Shown here piece after piece: positions 1-11,233 of a stretch of DNA of 64,000 nucleotides. Position 1 is the stretch's first letter, and each line of letters starts with the position of its first letter. This DNA comes from Spirodela intermedia (Eukaryota > Streptophyta > Magnoliopsida > Alismatales > Araceae). The translations under genes and the position numbers were made by a program. The notes beneath the pieces were generated by a model, which was given only the letters and a program-made list of their open reading frames with translations, did not search any database and was not told the DNA's origin. The DNA lies in contig LR746276.1 in the NCBI GenBank assembly GCA_902729315.2, positions 1,722,669-1,786,668 on the forward strand, read 5' to 3'.

Positions 1-941
1 GTACACTAATATCAAATAGACCAATTGTCTTGTTGTGGATTAGTGACTTGAAGTTGTGGTGCATGTAGATAGGCTATCCTATTGTCTCAAAATACCAAGA
101 AGATGTCATCCTCCTACTCCTTCATTTCTCACTTAAAAGTTTATTTGGCTAACATTGTGGAAATCATTCTTAATGTGCATCACTTATTATATGTTTTCAG
201 TTGACTACCAAAGCTAACACAAATGAAAAGAGAGCATGTAATATAGCACGACATTGACTTATAATAGTTCAAAAACATCATCAACATGTACCTCACTACA
301 AACCCTTTGATGAAGATGTTGAATTTGTTACAAGGGGAGAATATGGCACCCCATATGTAAAGTAATGAGGTTCCAATCATGTAATCTCTTTGTTGACATA
401 AAATTGTATGGTCCTTTGTGTAGATATGTGCATTGAAGACATGTTGCTGCGGCACAACATAACATTGCACATGTAGAGGAGATTCTTGCATGCAAAGGCA
501 CAAAATGGCCTAGTATGACACACAAAGATTTATGTCACATGTGTGGAGTTACACGACAGCAAGAGATTAAGTAGAAAACATTGCTAAATTGGAGCATGAT
601 TCATAGGTGTCTATGAACCACATAGATGAAACACAAACATTCAATGTGCATTTGCATAGGGTGACATAAGGTAGACACAACACAATTGTTACATACATAC
701 ACATGTGTCTCCTGATGATGAGTGGTTAGCGTGACAATTATATTAACTAGTGGGGTGGTAACTATCAGAACATAAAAACCCTTGTTAATTGTATGAGTAA
801 TTATGAGGATTTAAAGACACTCTCTCATAAGGTGGTGTGACTTATGGTGAGGGATGATATTCTTTTCAATGTATAAGATTCTAAATGTTACGAACGCATG
901 TCATTAGTTGAGTAATGTGTGAAGTTGGCACATGGTTGTAA
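1..941 (+). repeat. Direct repeat, copy A (possible 5' LTR of decayed gypsy element)
   Basis: This stretch is repeated in the same orientation at 3466-4453; by eye most positions agree, with several small indels. The second copy starts TGTACAGTAGTATCAAATAG and the window opens with the matching GTACACTAATATCAAATAG, so the left edge is cut by the window. Because a gypsy integrase remnant lies just before copy B, the pair could be the two LTRs of one element with most of its interior deleted. The shared right end (CATGGTTGTAA) is not a canonical CA, so a plain segmental duplication is also possible. Similar small minus-strand frames exist in both copies but look like chance openings. Confidence 0.6.
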
Positions 942-1130
942 GAACTCACATGGTTTTACCTCCTAGAGGACTAATGGTAGGGATCACATGCATTAATTGG
1001 CCTTTCTCATGAATGATACTATTCATGATGACCTGAGGATCCTTGGTGTACTCACACCTAGTCTTTTAAAATTTTTAGGGACAACGTTATTATGGTTCTG
1101 ATCTATCATGAGATCAATGTGCCAAAAATG

Positions 1131-1297
1131 CTGATCTCGACATTATTGCTAGAATGAATCATTTGTTGTCACTGGTATAGACATGCCATGACCATGATTG
1201 GTTGCCGCAAATACTGATGCTGACATTGTTGTTAGAAAAAATCGTTGGTTGTTGCAGCATTAGGCAGGCCATGGCCATGGTTGGTTGCCAAAAATGT
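1131..1297 (+). repeat. Two-copy imperfect tandem repeat, ~83 bp unit
   Basis: Copy 1 begins CTGATCTCGACATTATTGCT (1131) and copy 2 begins CTGATGCTGACATTGTTGTT (1214). Both run on through a matching ATGCCATGACCATG / AGGCCATGGCCATG block and end TTGGTTGCC. A degenerate third start follows near 1298. Confidence 0.7.
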
Positions 1298-1489
1298 TGA
1301 TATTTCAACATGTCAATGGCTCAACGGTTGATGGTACGAGCAGAGAGGGGAGGAAGAAATGGGTCATGCCCATCAGCCATTCCACCCTCTACTTGTCTAC
1401 GGTGGATTGACTAGAAGTACTTCTTGTCTCTAAATGGCTAGTAGCTTGAGTTGTCTCACATGATGCTGATGGATTCCACCTCTATTAAC

Positions 1490-1623
1490 TTACAAGCCCT
1501 TGAACCATCTATAAGAAATTATTTAAATACATGTTCCATCCTCAAGATTGTTTGCCTTACAAGCCCTTGAACCCTCTACAAGAAATTATTTAAATACATG
1601 TTCCATCCACAAGATTGTTTGCT
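1490..1623 (+). repeat. Two-copy tandem repeat, 67 bp unit
   Basis: TTACAAGCCCTTGAACC starts at 1490 and again at 1557. The two 67-base units differ at only a few positions, so this is a fairly recent local duplication. Related text (ACCTCTTTTGAAGTAGCAAG and onward) occurs at 39938-40015 and 24555-24640. Confidence 0.85.
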
Positions 1624-2739
1624 AGTTTTGATGTTAATTGAGTACTATTCTTAACTTGTGTCACACGTAACAAATCTTCTTGCATGTGTCATGGACATGG
1701 TAGTGGATGAAGTAGCCGTCAAAAAGATTGTCGTAGTGATTCTCAACATAAGTCAATAGGGAAATACTTCCGGGCACATAAATGACACGTGTAAAAAGTG
1801 ATTTGAGGACAAGATTTTATTAATATTATGATACCACTGATTCCAAATGGAACACCTCTAATATCAACTTTCTTATGTCACATTATTATAGAATTGAAAA
1901 AGTGAGAGAAACTATATGAGGAAAGAAATATCTGAGTTCATTATTTATTTGTTATATGCCTTTATATATAGAGCAACTAACATATGTTATTTACACCTCC
2001 TACATAAAAACTTGGACTAAAAACTATAACTATTATTTTCTATTGATTGCATAAAAATACTAACTATAATCAATTTTTTTGTGATGAGAAAGAGTCTTTA
2101 AAAAAGAATTATTAATAGAATAAGTGATAAGTTCAAAGCTAAACTAATAGTATAGGATGTAGGCAAACATAAATTATATAGTACTTCTACAATATTGTCA
2201 TGTTGCTAAAATCTCTTTATTTATACATACTTGTAACATAAGATTATGACATACAATTAGAGTTCAATGACATAGAATTGTGCTACTCTATGTATGGTCC
2301 AAAGATGACAGTCATGGTCTACTTTTTGAGAGTGTAATGTTATTGCCTCTTAGTCAGCCATTTTATTGTACAATAATAATGTGGTGTGTAGCTATTTAAA
2401 AATACCATAGGAGCTCATTTAATAGTAGTCTCGATGTCAAGATTTTCTACAAAATTCACACTGCCACTCTTAAAGACAAGTTGGGTGGGCCAAGTGGTGG
2501 TTGGTTGAGGCCCCGACTATAGGTAGTATGAGGTGAACCTAATGACATTAGTAAAGGACATGATTCTAAAGGATGAAGTCCTCTACATGTATAGAAAGTT
2601 ATACTATTATTTGCTGTGAGAGGTGCATGATGAGTCCTGTACCAATTTAGACAAGACTATATGCTCATGTTACTATCTAATATCTAGTATTAGCACTACG
2701 TGGACTAAGATGTAGAGGTGTACATTTGGTCTTCACTTC

Positions 2740-3250
2740 GTGTACCAACATGATCATATGGAATACATCAACGTAGTAACTATGCTAGAGTGGCCGCCTA
2801 TTTTGCACTTATCATAGAAGCCCTTATCAATATAACTAATAATAAGCCTACTCAAGTTAAAGGGACATAAGAAAATTATTGTTGTCATCAATTGCTTCTT
2901 CAAAGTTTTAGTGGTAACACAGATGAAAGACTTAGAAGAACATGTGACACGCCTCTTCATGGTAAATGTGGTGAAATTGTAAGTCTTACCATAGGACATT
3001 ATTGGAGATCAAGATCTATGGTTCACTGGTAATTTTTAATTAAGCCTTGTCACACAAATGAAACACCTTGCTAATGTTCTTGATGAACATTTAGTTATAG
3101 ATTGACAACAAGCTAAAGCATATTAATGATATATTAAAAGAGAACTTGAAACATCATGTTGTAGTCAATGAAGAGAATTTGATTGACGAACTAACTTTTG
3201 TCCAATTCTCTTACAACTTCTATGATAACTTGGTGAAGATTTGAGTTATT
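2740..3250 (+). pseudogene. Ty3/gypsy integrase remnant
   Basis: Read across stops and frameshifts, the + strand gives a degraded gypsy integrase. There is a weak zinc-finger tail (a VxQ-like motif followed by EWPPILHLS, the usual 'pLPIPxRPW' region), then KGHKKIIVVINCFFK (core start, normally IMVVVDRFSK). Further on come HVTRLFMVNVVKL and DIIGDQDLWFTGNFW (normally IVSDRDPRFTGxFW, with the catalytic D), and finally a DELTFVQFSYN stretch that matches the family's AQFxYN. Several in-frame stops make it non-functional. It lies directly before direct repeat B, which is the expected place for integrase in a gypsy element. Chromovirus-type is likely but not certain. Confidence 0.75.
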
Positions 3251-3465
3251 CATCGGGTAACAACTATTAGTACTAATAAAGCTAATGCTTGATCACCACA
3301 CTATGTAGAGAGGCTCAAATTTACATAGGTGTGCTAAACATACATAAAGGAGGTATGTGAGGTGTTTGTGTACAATTTATTGAAAGAAGAAGAATGTAGA
3401 TTGTCATTGATTCAAAGTAAAATTCAACATTGATAATCACATATTATTGTAGCTCACCATTGGGT

Positions 3466-4453
3466 GTACAGTAGTATCAAATAGACCAAGTGTTGTTGTG
3501 GGTTGATGCCTTGAAGTTGTGACGCATATAGATAAGCTATCTTATTGTTTCAAAATAACAAAGAGGCTAGCCATCCTCCTACATTTCTCACTTAAAACTT
3601 TATTTGGTTGATAGTAAGGATGAAGAGAGAAATCATTCTTAATGTGCATCACTTATCATATGTTTCTAGTTGACTACCAAAATCAACACAAATGAAAGAA
3701 GAGCATGTAATATGACATGACATCAACTTATAATAGTTCAAAAATATCATCAACATGTACTTCACTATAAACCCTTTGCTGAAGACATTGAATTCATCAC
3801 AAGGGATGAATATGACACCCCATATGTGAAATACTGAGGTCCCAATCATATAATCTCTTACTTTACATAAAATTGTATGGTTGTTTGTGTGGATATGTGC
3901 ATTGAAAACATGTTGCTGCGACACAACACAACATTACACATGTAGAGGAGATTCTTGCATGAAAAAAGTTACATAATGCATACAAAGACACAAAATGACC
4001 TAGTATGACACACAAAGATCTACGTCACATGTGTGGACTTCCACAACAATAGAAGGATTAAGTAGAAAACATTGGTAAATAGGAGCATGATTCATATAAG
4101 TTGTCTATGAACCACATAGGTGAAACACAAACATTCAACGTGTATTGGCATAGTGTGACATAAGGTAGACACAACACGACCCATGTAGAAAACATAATTG
4201 TTGCATACATACATATGGGTCTCCTCTTGATGGATGATTAGGGTGACAATTACATTAGCTAGTGGGGTGGTAACTACCATAACATAATGACCTCGTTAAT
4301 TGTATGAATAATTATGAAGATTTAAGGATACTCTCTCATAAGGTGGTGTGTCTTATAGTGAGGGATGATATTCTTTTCAAGCTATATGATTCTAAAGAGT
4401 TAGGAATACATGTCGTTAGTTGAGTAAAGTGCGAAGTTGACACATGGTTGTAA
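3466..4453 (+). repeat. Direct repeat, copy B (possible 3' LTR of the same element)
   Basis: Second copy of 1-941, starting TGTACAGTAG about 215 bases after the readable integrase remnant. It carries small extra blocks compared with copy A, for example near 3962-3990 and 4178-4197. It ends near CACATGGTTGTAA. The following 4454-4570 is unassigned AT-rich sequence up to the copia LTR. Confidence 0.6.
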
Positions 4454-4570
4454 AAGTAGATAGATTTATCAGAGCTCTATGACATGTGGGCTCATATTGT
4501 GTGGACCAGAATTTAGGGCTCATTGTACAACCATGATCCTAGCCTTTTTTGATGGCTGGGACAAAGTGGG

Positions 4571-4860
4571 TGTAGGAAATAAAGAATAAACTTGCAACAG
4601 AAAATAATGATTTTAGAGAGAAAAATAGACAATAGAGAGAGGGAGAAAGGGGATGCTTCATGCACTCACTAACCTTAGAAAAAGATGAAACATTTCATAT
4701 TTTAAAATAAAGAGAGAGAAGAATATTTATAGTCATGTACATTAAATAGACTGTTCACTTATGACCCACTAAAGACATGACAACTTTAGCTGACTAAACA
4801 ACAAAAGAAAGGCCTATCAAAGACAAAAAATGAGAAATATTTTTGTATTAAATACTAACA
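4571..4860 (-). repeat. Copia A 3' LTR (290 bp)
   Basis: Starts TGTAGGAAATAAAGAATAAA and ends TATTAAATACTAACA, matching 10737-11010 along its length. It is flanked on the inner side by CTCCCCTTTA, the complement of a polypurine tract, which fixes the strand as minus. Confidence 0.85.
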
Positions 4861-4929
4861 CTCCCCTTTAATGCAAAAATGTTTAAGAGCAAGAGCTTCT
4901 CTAAATTTCACAAGTTTAGTATGTCCTAG

Positions 4930-6040
4930 TGCCTTCGTAAAATCATTTGTCACGATCCAATATTGAATAAAATTTCATTTCAATAATTTTTTTGGCAACT
5001 AAATCTCGAATAAAATTGTGCCTTATCTCAATATGTTTTATTCTTTCATGAAATATTAGATTTTTCATCATAGAAATAGTTGACACATTGTCACAATAGA
5101 TCACTGTAGACATTGATTGTGGAATATTGATATCTTGTAAAATCCTTCTCATCCATATTGCTTGTTATGTAGCCGATGCAGCAATATATTCAGCTTTAGA
5201 ACATGATAATGCTGTAGATTCTTGCTTCTTAGAAATTTATGAGATTACACTTGAACCAAAGCTGAAATAAAAACTACTTGTACTTTTCTATCATCAATAG
5301 AACCTGCCCAATCACTATTTGAATAACCAAAAAAAATAAATTCAGTAACAAGTTGATATAGAATTCCATAATTAATAGTGTCACACACATATTGAAGTAT
5401 TTTTTTTGCTGCTCTAAGATGATGAACAGATCGTGAATGCATAAATCTTGAAATCATACCAATTGAAAATAATATATCTAGATGAGTATGAGTCAAATAC
5501 ATCAAACCACCAACAATACTTCTATAGAAGTGTTCATTTGTTTTTGTAGTCCTATCATCAAGACATAATTTATCATTTATATTCATAAGAGTAGAGCAAG
5601 TCTTTTAATGAAACATATTAAACTTTTTCAGTAAGTCACATATATATTTTTCTTGTGAAATAAATATACCATGATCATTTTGAATAATTTGAACTCCAAG
5701 AAAGTAATGAAGTAATCCTAAATTTGTCATATCAAATTCAGGTATCATACCATTCTTAAAATATGAAATTTGTGACAAAGAAAATTTAGTATATATAATA
5801 TCATCAATATAAACATATACTATCAAAATATCTTTATCTTGAGTCTTGATATGAAGTGTTGGCTTATTTTCACTTCTATAAAAGTGATACATAAGAAAAT
5901 ATGAATCAAGTCTACTAGACCATACTCCTGGTGCTTGTTAAGGTTATAAAGTGACTTCTTCAATTTATACACTTTGTTCTCTCTTCCTTCAAGAATAAAA
6001 GCTGGTGGTTACTCAACATTGATGAACTCGAATTGAAGGT
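4930..6040 (-). pseudogene. Copia A reverse transcriptase C-half and RNase H
   Basis: Minus-strand frames read in order: KVYKLKK.LY (RT finger/palm, ~5960), VYVYIDDIIYT at about 5800-5830 with the catalytic YxDD-type motif, FDMTNLGLLHYFLGVQI, then YRSIVGGLMYLTHTHLDI and SDWAGSIDDRK of the RT-RNase H link. Last comes RNase H with IYCDNVSTI and KHIEIRHNFIRD near 4960-5100. Frame changes at ~5600 and ~5200 and scattered stops make it non-functional. The N-terminal half of RT lies at 7126-7470, beyond a 1.1 kb insert. Confidence 0.85.
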
Positions 6041-7125
6041 TAAATATGTTGTTATGATGTAACCAAGTTCATGCCAAAAATATTTATAAAACCCACTCTT
6101 CTATTTAGGATAAGTAAGAGTTGATCCTCAAGTAACATGAGTAATGAGAGTAAGAATTCTACCTTTTTTATTTCTTACATATATATATTTGCAATTGTGA
6201 AGGGTGGAACTAAATGTAAAAAGGGCAAAGACAAGAGTTATAAAAAACATGACAAAGGAGAGAGAAAAAATTTAACACAATGAAATGATAAAATACATGG
6301 TAAAACTAGTTTGAATTAAAAGTTAATCTATCTATGGAGAGGATTACAAGGACGCCCTAAATTTGGATCATTGTGTGTTAGTCTTAGGCCGACTGATCTT
6401 TGATTCGTGATGATCTTAATGTGCTCTAAGTAATCTCTTCTCCATGATAATCTTGGGCATGAGAATATCTTTGATCAAGCCTTGATTTTCCTTTTGTTTT
6501 CTTCAGCTAACTAGTGCTAGAGACAGAGCCAAAAAGCACCTTCTAGAGGGGGACGAAATGCCTTAATCCTTTCGAGAGTTAGGCCCTTCTATTTGACGAT
6601 TAAGATTAATAACTGACTATTGGTGGACGGCCCAAATCATTCTATGAGGGTGACGCTCTAATCCTTCTTTTTATTTCATCTTAAGTCGCTTTAAGATAGA
6701 TGGTCTAGATCTTATCTCTTGGTAGCCTTTTTAAGTCAAAATGGGCTAAGCCAAAGTGACGCGCTCTTTTGAACCCATAAATATATTAAGGTGGCTCTCT
6801 CCATAAGTGTTGGGCTTTTCATTGGGTTAAAGGCTTCGGCTTCTTTTATTACTTTCAACTCATAATAAGAGCTCACCTAAGTCCTCGTAATTAAATAATT
6901 ATCAAGAAAATGTGAGAGAATCAAAACTTGACTTCGTAAAAGCTAAGTAGGGTTAGTTTCATAATATAAATAAAATAAATATACTAATATACATTAGGAC
7001 TTAAATAATAAAATATTATAAATGTCATAAAGAGTTGATAACATATGTATAATAATATTATCTACCCATTAATTAACATATGTATATAAGATATTAATAC
7101 ATATATGTAAGTTATAATTACCAAA
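6040..7125. other. Foreign insert splitting copia A reverse transcriptase
   Basis: The RT reading is continuous up to VEQPPAF-like text near 6020-6035 and resumes at NxDVYV-like text near 7130. The ~1.1 kb between does not read as copia. It could be another LTR: a TGTTGTTATGATG start near 6050 and an ...ACCAAACA end near 7130 would give TG...CA ends. No matching 5-base duplication is visible, and no coding content was recognised. Confidence 0.5.
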
Positions 7126-7470
7126 CATATACATCTTCATTCAAATAACCATTCAAAAAATATTGATTTAACATCAAATTGAAAAACTTTCTATTTCATT
7201 TGAGCTGCCACAATTAAAACAATACAAACTGTTTTAAATCTTGCAACTGGAGAAAATATTTCAAAGTAATCAATACCTTGTTGTTGTGTATATCCCTTAA
7301 CTACTAACTTTATCTTGTATTTTTGAACATTGCCATCTAGTTTATACTTCACTTTGTAAACCCACTTGACTGTAATTGCTTTTATCTTTTGTGGTAAGTC
7401 AATCAACTCCCATGTGCCATTCTTCTCAATTGTTGTAATTTCTTCTTGCATTACCTTCTTCTATTCATCT
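7126..7470 (-). pseudogene. Copia A reverse transcriptase N-half
   Basis: The minus-strand frame shows the canonical start of copia RT: ITTIEKNGTWELIDLP, then KAITVKWVYKVKYKLDG, KLVVKGYTQQQGIDY and FSPVARFKTV. This matches the family signature (NxTWxLVxLP, KWVYKxKxxxDG, RLVAKGYxQxxGxDYxExFxPVA). The frame shifts after AAQMK, where FQFDVKSIF continues in another frame. The gap 7471-7949 to integrase is linker sequence with no preserved motif. Confidence 0.88.
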
Positions 7471-7949
7471 TTGCCTTGTGTCTCCTCATAGCTTGTTGGT
7501 TCTACAATTATAAGAGCAAAAACACATGATTCATAAATATCACATAAAGATTTCATCTTTCGATAAGGACTTGATGATTCTGAAATGGAATCATTTTGGC
7601 CATTAATACCACTTGCATTTCTTGAAGAAGACCTTGAAGGTGTGACACATGAAGTAGAAGCTTCGCCTATTGAATCTTCACCATTTTACAAATTTCTTGC
7701 CCATTTCCACAAGAAAAAAATTAATGAATTAGATCTACATTTTAATTTCAGCAAGCATATTCAGAAATATGATGTTAGGATAAATCAATAATCTTTTTGT
7801 TTCAAGATTATATTATTGATAACTCTTACTCTCATCACTATATCTAAGAAAATATATTTTTCACTCTTTTTTTTTCATCTTACTACGATCATCAACATCA
7901 ATTAAAGCATAAGATATGCAACCAAATTTTTTAAATGATCAACATTAGG

Positions 7950-8940
7950 TTTTCAATGATACCAAGCTTTTGTAGGAGAAATATTTAAAAGATAAATAGA
8001 AGTTGCAATGGCTTCAGACCAAAAATCATTAGGAGTATGTTTCTCACTAAGCATACTTCTAGCCATTTTCATAATAGTTATATTCTTTCTTTCAGCAATA
8101 CCATTTTGCTCTTGAGTTTTTTTAATAGTCACTTGCCTTTCAATTCTATGCTTTTTACAAAATAACTCAAACTCATGAGAAATAAATTCTCTCCCTTGAT
8201 CTGTTCGAAGAGTTTTAATAACATGTCCACTTGATTTTTCAGCAAAAGTCTTGAAATGAATAAACTTCTCAAATGCTTCAGATTTATGAGAAATAAAATA
8301 GACCCAACTCATACATGTGAAGTCATCAATAATCAATAAAAAATATTGACTACCATTCAAAGATAATGTCCTCATTAGACCATAAAAATCAGCATGTAAT
8401 AATTCAAGAGAAAACCTTGCTCTCCATGATTTGTCAATAGGAAATAATAATCGATGTTGTTTGTCATAAACACATCTGTCACATACTTTGCCATTTGTTG
8501 AAATAGAAGGTAAACCAACAACCATATGCTTGTGATGTAGTAATTTCAATGTATTAAAGTTTAAATGACCATAACACATATGTCAAAGTGAAGATAAATC
8601 ATTTTCTTTTGTGATAATGCTAAAATCAATAAGTCTCGAAATATCATCAGAAAATATCATCTTTCTAACTTTAAGAATCATTATTGGAGCCATGCCACTC
8701 TTCTTATGCTTGATAACACATCTATCATCTTCAAAATGAACAATAAAGCCACATTCTAATAATTGACCCACACTAAGTAAATTATGTCCCAATTTTAGAA
8801 CAAAATAAATATTATGAATTAATATATTTGCCCCTGATTTAGTATGAATAATAATAATATTAATGTCTTTAATTTTCACACTATTTCCATCACCAATAGT
8901 AGCAGCACAAATCATAGAGGTGTTCATATATTCTGAAATA
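7950..8940 (-). pseudogene. Copia A protease tail / integrase region
   Basis: Two consecutive minus-strand frames. The upstream one (8583-8927) covers the end of protease and the gag_pre-integrase start, including IYFVLKLGHNLLSVGQL. The downstream one (7953-8579) is integrase. Its HLNF and CDRCVYDKQHR are the zinc-finger part, LELLHADFYGLM the first catalytic Asp, LRTDQGREF the second, and EQNGIAERKNITIM the catalytic Glu region. This integrase core is nearly continuous, the best preserved part of the element. A stop at 8580-8582 separates the two frames. Confidence 0.88.
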
Positions 8941-10690
8941 AATCCTTTTCACCTATCAAATAATTTCTGCAAGTACTATCAATAAGTCATATATTTGATG
9001 TACTTGAGCTTGAAGAAACATTAGTGATAAACAACTTATTTTGATCATTTTCTTCAACAATATTTGCTTGCTCTTTTTCTTGTCTTAACAATTTACTTCA
9101 ATATGACCATACTTCTTGAAAAAATTATATATTAGTTTAGAATTCCCTTCTCTCATATTTTCTTGTTGTTTTGCCTTTTCATAACAATATGCTTTATTGT
9201 GACCATATTTCTTGCAAAAATGACATTTCATAATTTTGTAATTTAGTTTTTGATTTTATTGATTTCTTCTATCATTTCTTTGCTGCCCATAATATGATCT
9301 ACCATGTCTTCTTCCATGGTGGGGTCTCTTCTCTGCCCGCATGGAAGCGAGGTAGAGATAGAAAAGATCAAAGATGTGCAAGCTTGCCTTCCTTTTTTTT
9401 ATCATTTTTGTGAGGGGGATAGATAAAGTGGAAAAAACAAACTCACATTTCCCAGTTGAAAAGAAGTTCCTTTTTCATCTCGACAAAGAAAGGCTCCTAA
9501 ACGCTCGGTAGAGTCGTGTATTTTAAGTGATCCAAACCCACCTAGAGCGAGAGCCCCCCTTAGAGGCAAGTGCTGTTGGTGATCTATATGATGGGCAATA
9601 ATCTCCTGCAGTTCAGAGAGGACTCAGCTTTAAGTTACTACTCCCTTGGTTTCGGGGTGGACCTTTTCACTCTATTTTATTATATATTGTTAGCAAAATT
9701 GATAGACTTAGGACATGGATTCTATATGAACCAATGGATCATGACAAGTCGTTACTACTAGTAATGACTTCCTCTTTTGTTATTTCATCTTTTTCATATC
9801 CCTTTCCCTTGTTTGATCTTACTCATCCTTTTTATATCTATTTTGATAGTGTCTTCTACCACGTCCTCATTGTGTAGATGTACCTTCACTATTTTTCTCA
9901 TTCTTTGAAGTTTCAACTTTTGCTTAGAATGCTTGTTCAATAGAATTTTTTTTGTCTATTAGTTCATTCTTTATGTGCTAACAATGCTTCAACCAGTTCA
10001 TTTTGTATATAAATAGATAAATCATTAGATTGTTCAATGACAATAATAATATGATCAAATTTATAAGCAAACTTCTTAAAAAAATTTCAACAATTCTTTT
10101 TTCAGAAATATCTTCACCAAATATTCTCATTTGATTTATAATAACAACAACTCTAGAAAGAAATCATGTACTGATTCATCTAATTTCATAAAAATATTTT
10201 CAATTCTCGACGAAGAGTTTGAAACTTCACATTCATAATAATACTATCACCATGAAATTCATCTTTCAAAATTTTCTATGTTTCAAATCAACTTGATACA
10301 TTAGCAATTCGTGGAAAAATGACTTCTGAAATTGATTGTTGAAAAACTAATAATGCTTTAGTCTCCTTTTTTTGAAATTCTTTATTTTCTTATCTTGAAG
10401 TCTCTCATTCCTTATTTGTACTAATTTTCATAAGTCTTGAGAAATAAAAAATATCTTTATTTTAATACTCTAAAAATCATATTTCTCTCCATTAAAAAAT
10501 ATAGCAAGAGACTGTGATAAGTTTAGAGGATTACCATTCATCATCTCATTGTTAGGACAATTACTCTCCACGTAAATGATGATTTCAATATTCAAAATAT
10601 TTGCTATGGTAAGAAATCTTCAAAAAACTCTAAATACTTTTCACAAACTTTGATTTTCTCCTCTTTCATTGTTGCTGATCTCCCCACAGA
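8940..10690 (-). pseudogene. Copia A gag with CCHC zinc knuckle
   Basis: A zinc knuckle reads on the minus strand at about 9190-9231: CHFCKKYGHNKAYC, a perfect CX2CX4HX4C. An Arg/Gly-rich stretch (GRRHGRSYYGQQRNDRRN) precedes it in translation. A second Arg-rich part reads beyond the insert, near 9790-9880. Between 9900 and 10690 the gag body is full of stops and cannot be followed residue by residue. Confidence 0.7.
9320..9775. other. Compositionally distinct insert in copia A gag, possibly organellar
   Basis: The gag reading on both sides is broken by ~450 bases that are richer in GC and read like neither copia nor host repeat. The + strand has a 63-codon frame (9570-9761), and the minus strand has an open stretch from about 9550 to 9320. 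The texture resembles plant mitochondrial intergenic DNA, but I cannot match it to a specific organelle gene. No target-site duplication is clear. Confidence 0.35.
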
Positions 10691-10736
10691 AAAAAAAAGA
10701 ACACCCAATATTCAAACATAGTGCTATGATATCACT

Positions 10737-11010
10737 TGTAGGAAATAAAAGAATAAATATGTAACAAAAAATAATGATTTTAGAGAAAAAAATGGACGAG
10801 AGAGAGAGGAAGAAAATAAACGATTCATAACACTCACGAACCCTAGAGAAGGACAAAATGTTTCATATTTTAAAATAAAGAGAGAGGAGTATTTACATTA
10901 AATAGACTGGACACTTATGGCCCACTAAAGACAATAATTTAGCCCACTAAACAACAAAAGAAAGGCCTAATAAAGACAAAAAATAAGAAATATTCGTACA
11001 TTAAATACTA
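10737..11010 (-). repeat. Copia A 5' LTR (274 bp)
   Basis: Starts TGTAGGAAATAAAAGAATAA. It is preceded by GTGCTATGATATCACT, the complement of a degenerate initiator-Met-type primer-binding site. It matches 4571-4860 up to TTAAATACTA, then changes at once to GGCCCCGGG, so 3 bases of the end are missing. The P450 promoter remnant begins about 36 bases later. Confidence 0.85.
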
Positions 11011-11045
11011 GGCCCCGGGTGCACCATATTGGTCGTCTCGCCTAT

Positions 11046-11190
11046 AACCGACGAGGAAAGAGACCAATAAACGTACTCACTCGATACTACGCTCTTCTCA
11101 GCTTTCGCGCAGACGTATTTATCGTTTGGAAGTTGATATACCTCGTCCAGGGAGTAGATGGGGCCGGGCTTCCCCTCCGTTATTATTGTA
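11046..11190 (+). promoter_or_regulatory. Proximal promoter of P450 copy 1 (group A, weak TATA)
   Basis: ACGAGGAAAGAGACCAATAA (11051-11070) and CAGACGTATTTATCG (~11110) match the promoter of copy 2 (22051-22124). Where copy 2 has a clean TATAAAT box, this copy has only TTATTATTG near 11180-11188. Everything farther upstream is copia LTR, so only about 200 bases of ancestral promoter remain. Confidence 0.6.
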
Positions 11191-11233
11191 AGGGGTCATA
11201 AACTTCTGGGAACTTGCTCAAAGCGCAGGGGAT

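Larger units (their letters stand above)
942..2739 (+). other. Interior of decayed gypsy element, no readable gene
   Basis: AT-rich sequence between the direct repeats. I could not recognise gag, protease or reverse transcriptase in any frame. It holds two short tandem duplications (1131-1297 and 1490-1623). The 1490 repeat resembles a motif found in the P450 flanks near 24555 and 39938, which suggests a shared dispersed repeat. Confidence 0.4.
4571..11010 (-). mobile_element. Ty1/copia retrotransposon A (decayed, with nested inserts)
   Basis: A minus-strand copia element bounded by two related LTRs: 3' LTR 4571-4860 and 5' LTR 10737-11010. Reading right to left the order is LTR, primer-binding-like site (10722-10736), gag with zinc knuckle, integrase, reverse transcriptase, RNase H, purine tract (reverse complement of CTCCCCTTTA at 4861-4870), LTR. 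That is the copia order PR-IN-RT-RH. All coding parts have stops or frameshifts. Two foreign blocks split it (about 6040-7125 and 9320-9775). The right LTR lacks the last bases (ACA) of the left one and meets GC-rich P450 promoter sequence directly. I see no clean target-site duplication. Confidence 0.88.

Noticed and set aside
180-503. 107-codon minus-strand frame, with a similar one at 3649-3924
   Set aside because: The similarity is due to the direct repeat they lie in. Composition is AT-biased with no motif, and the element's coding strand is +.
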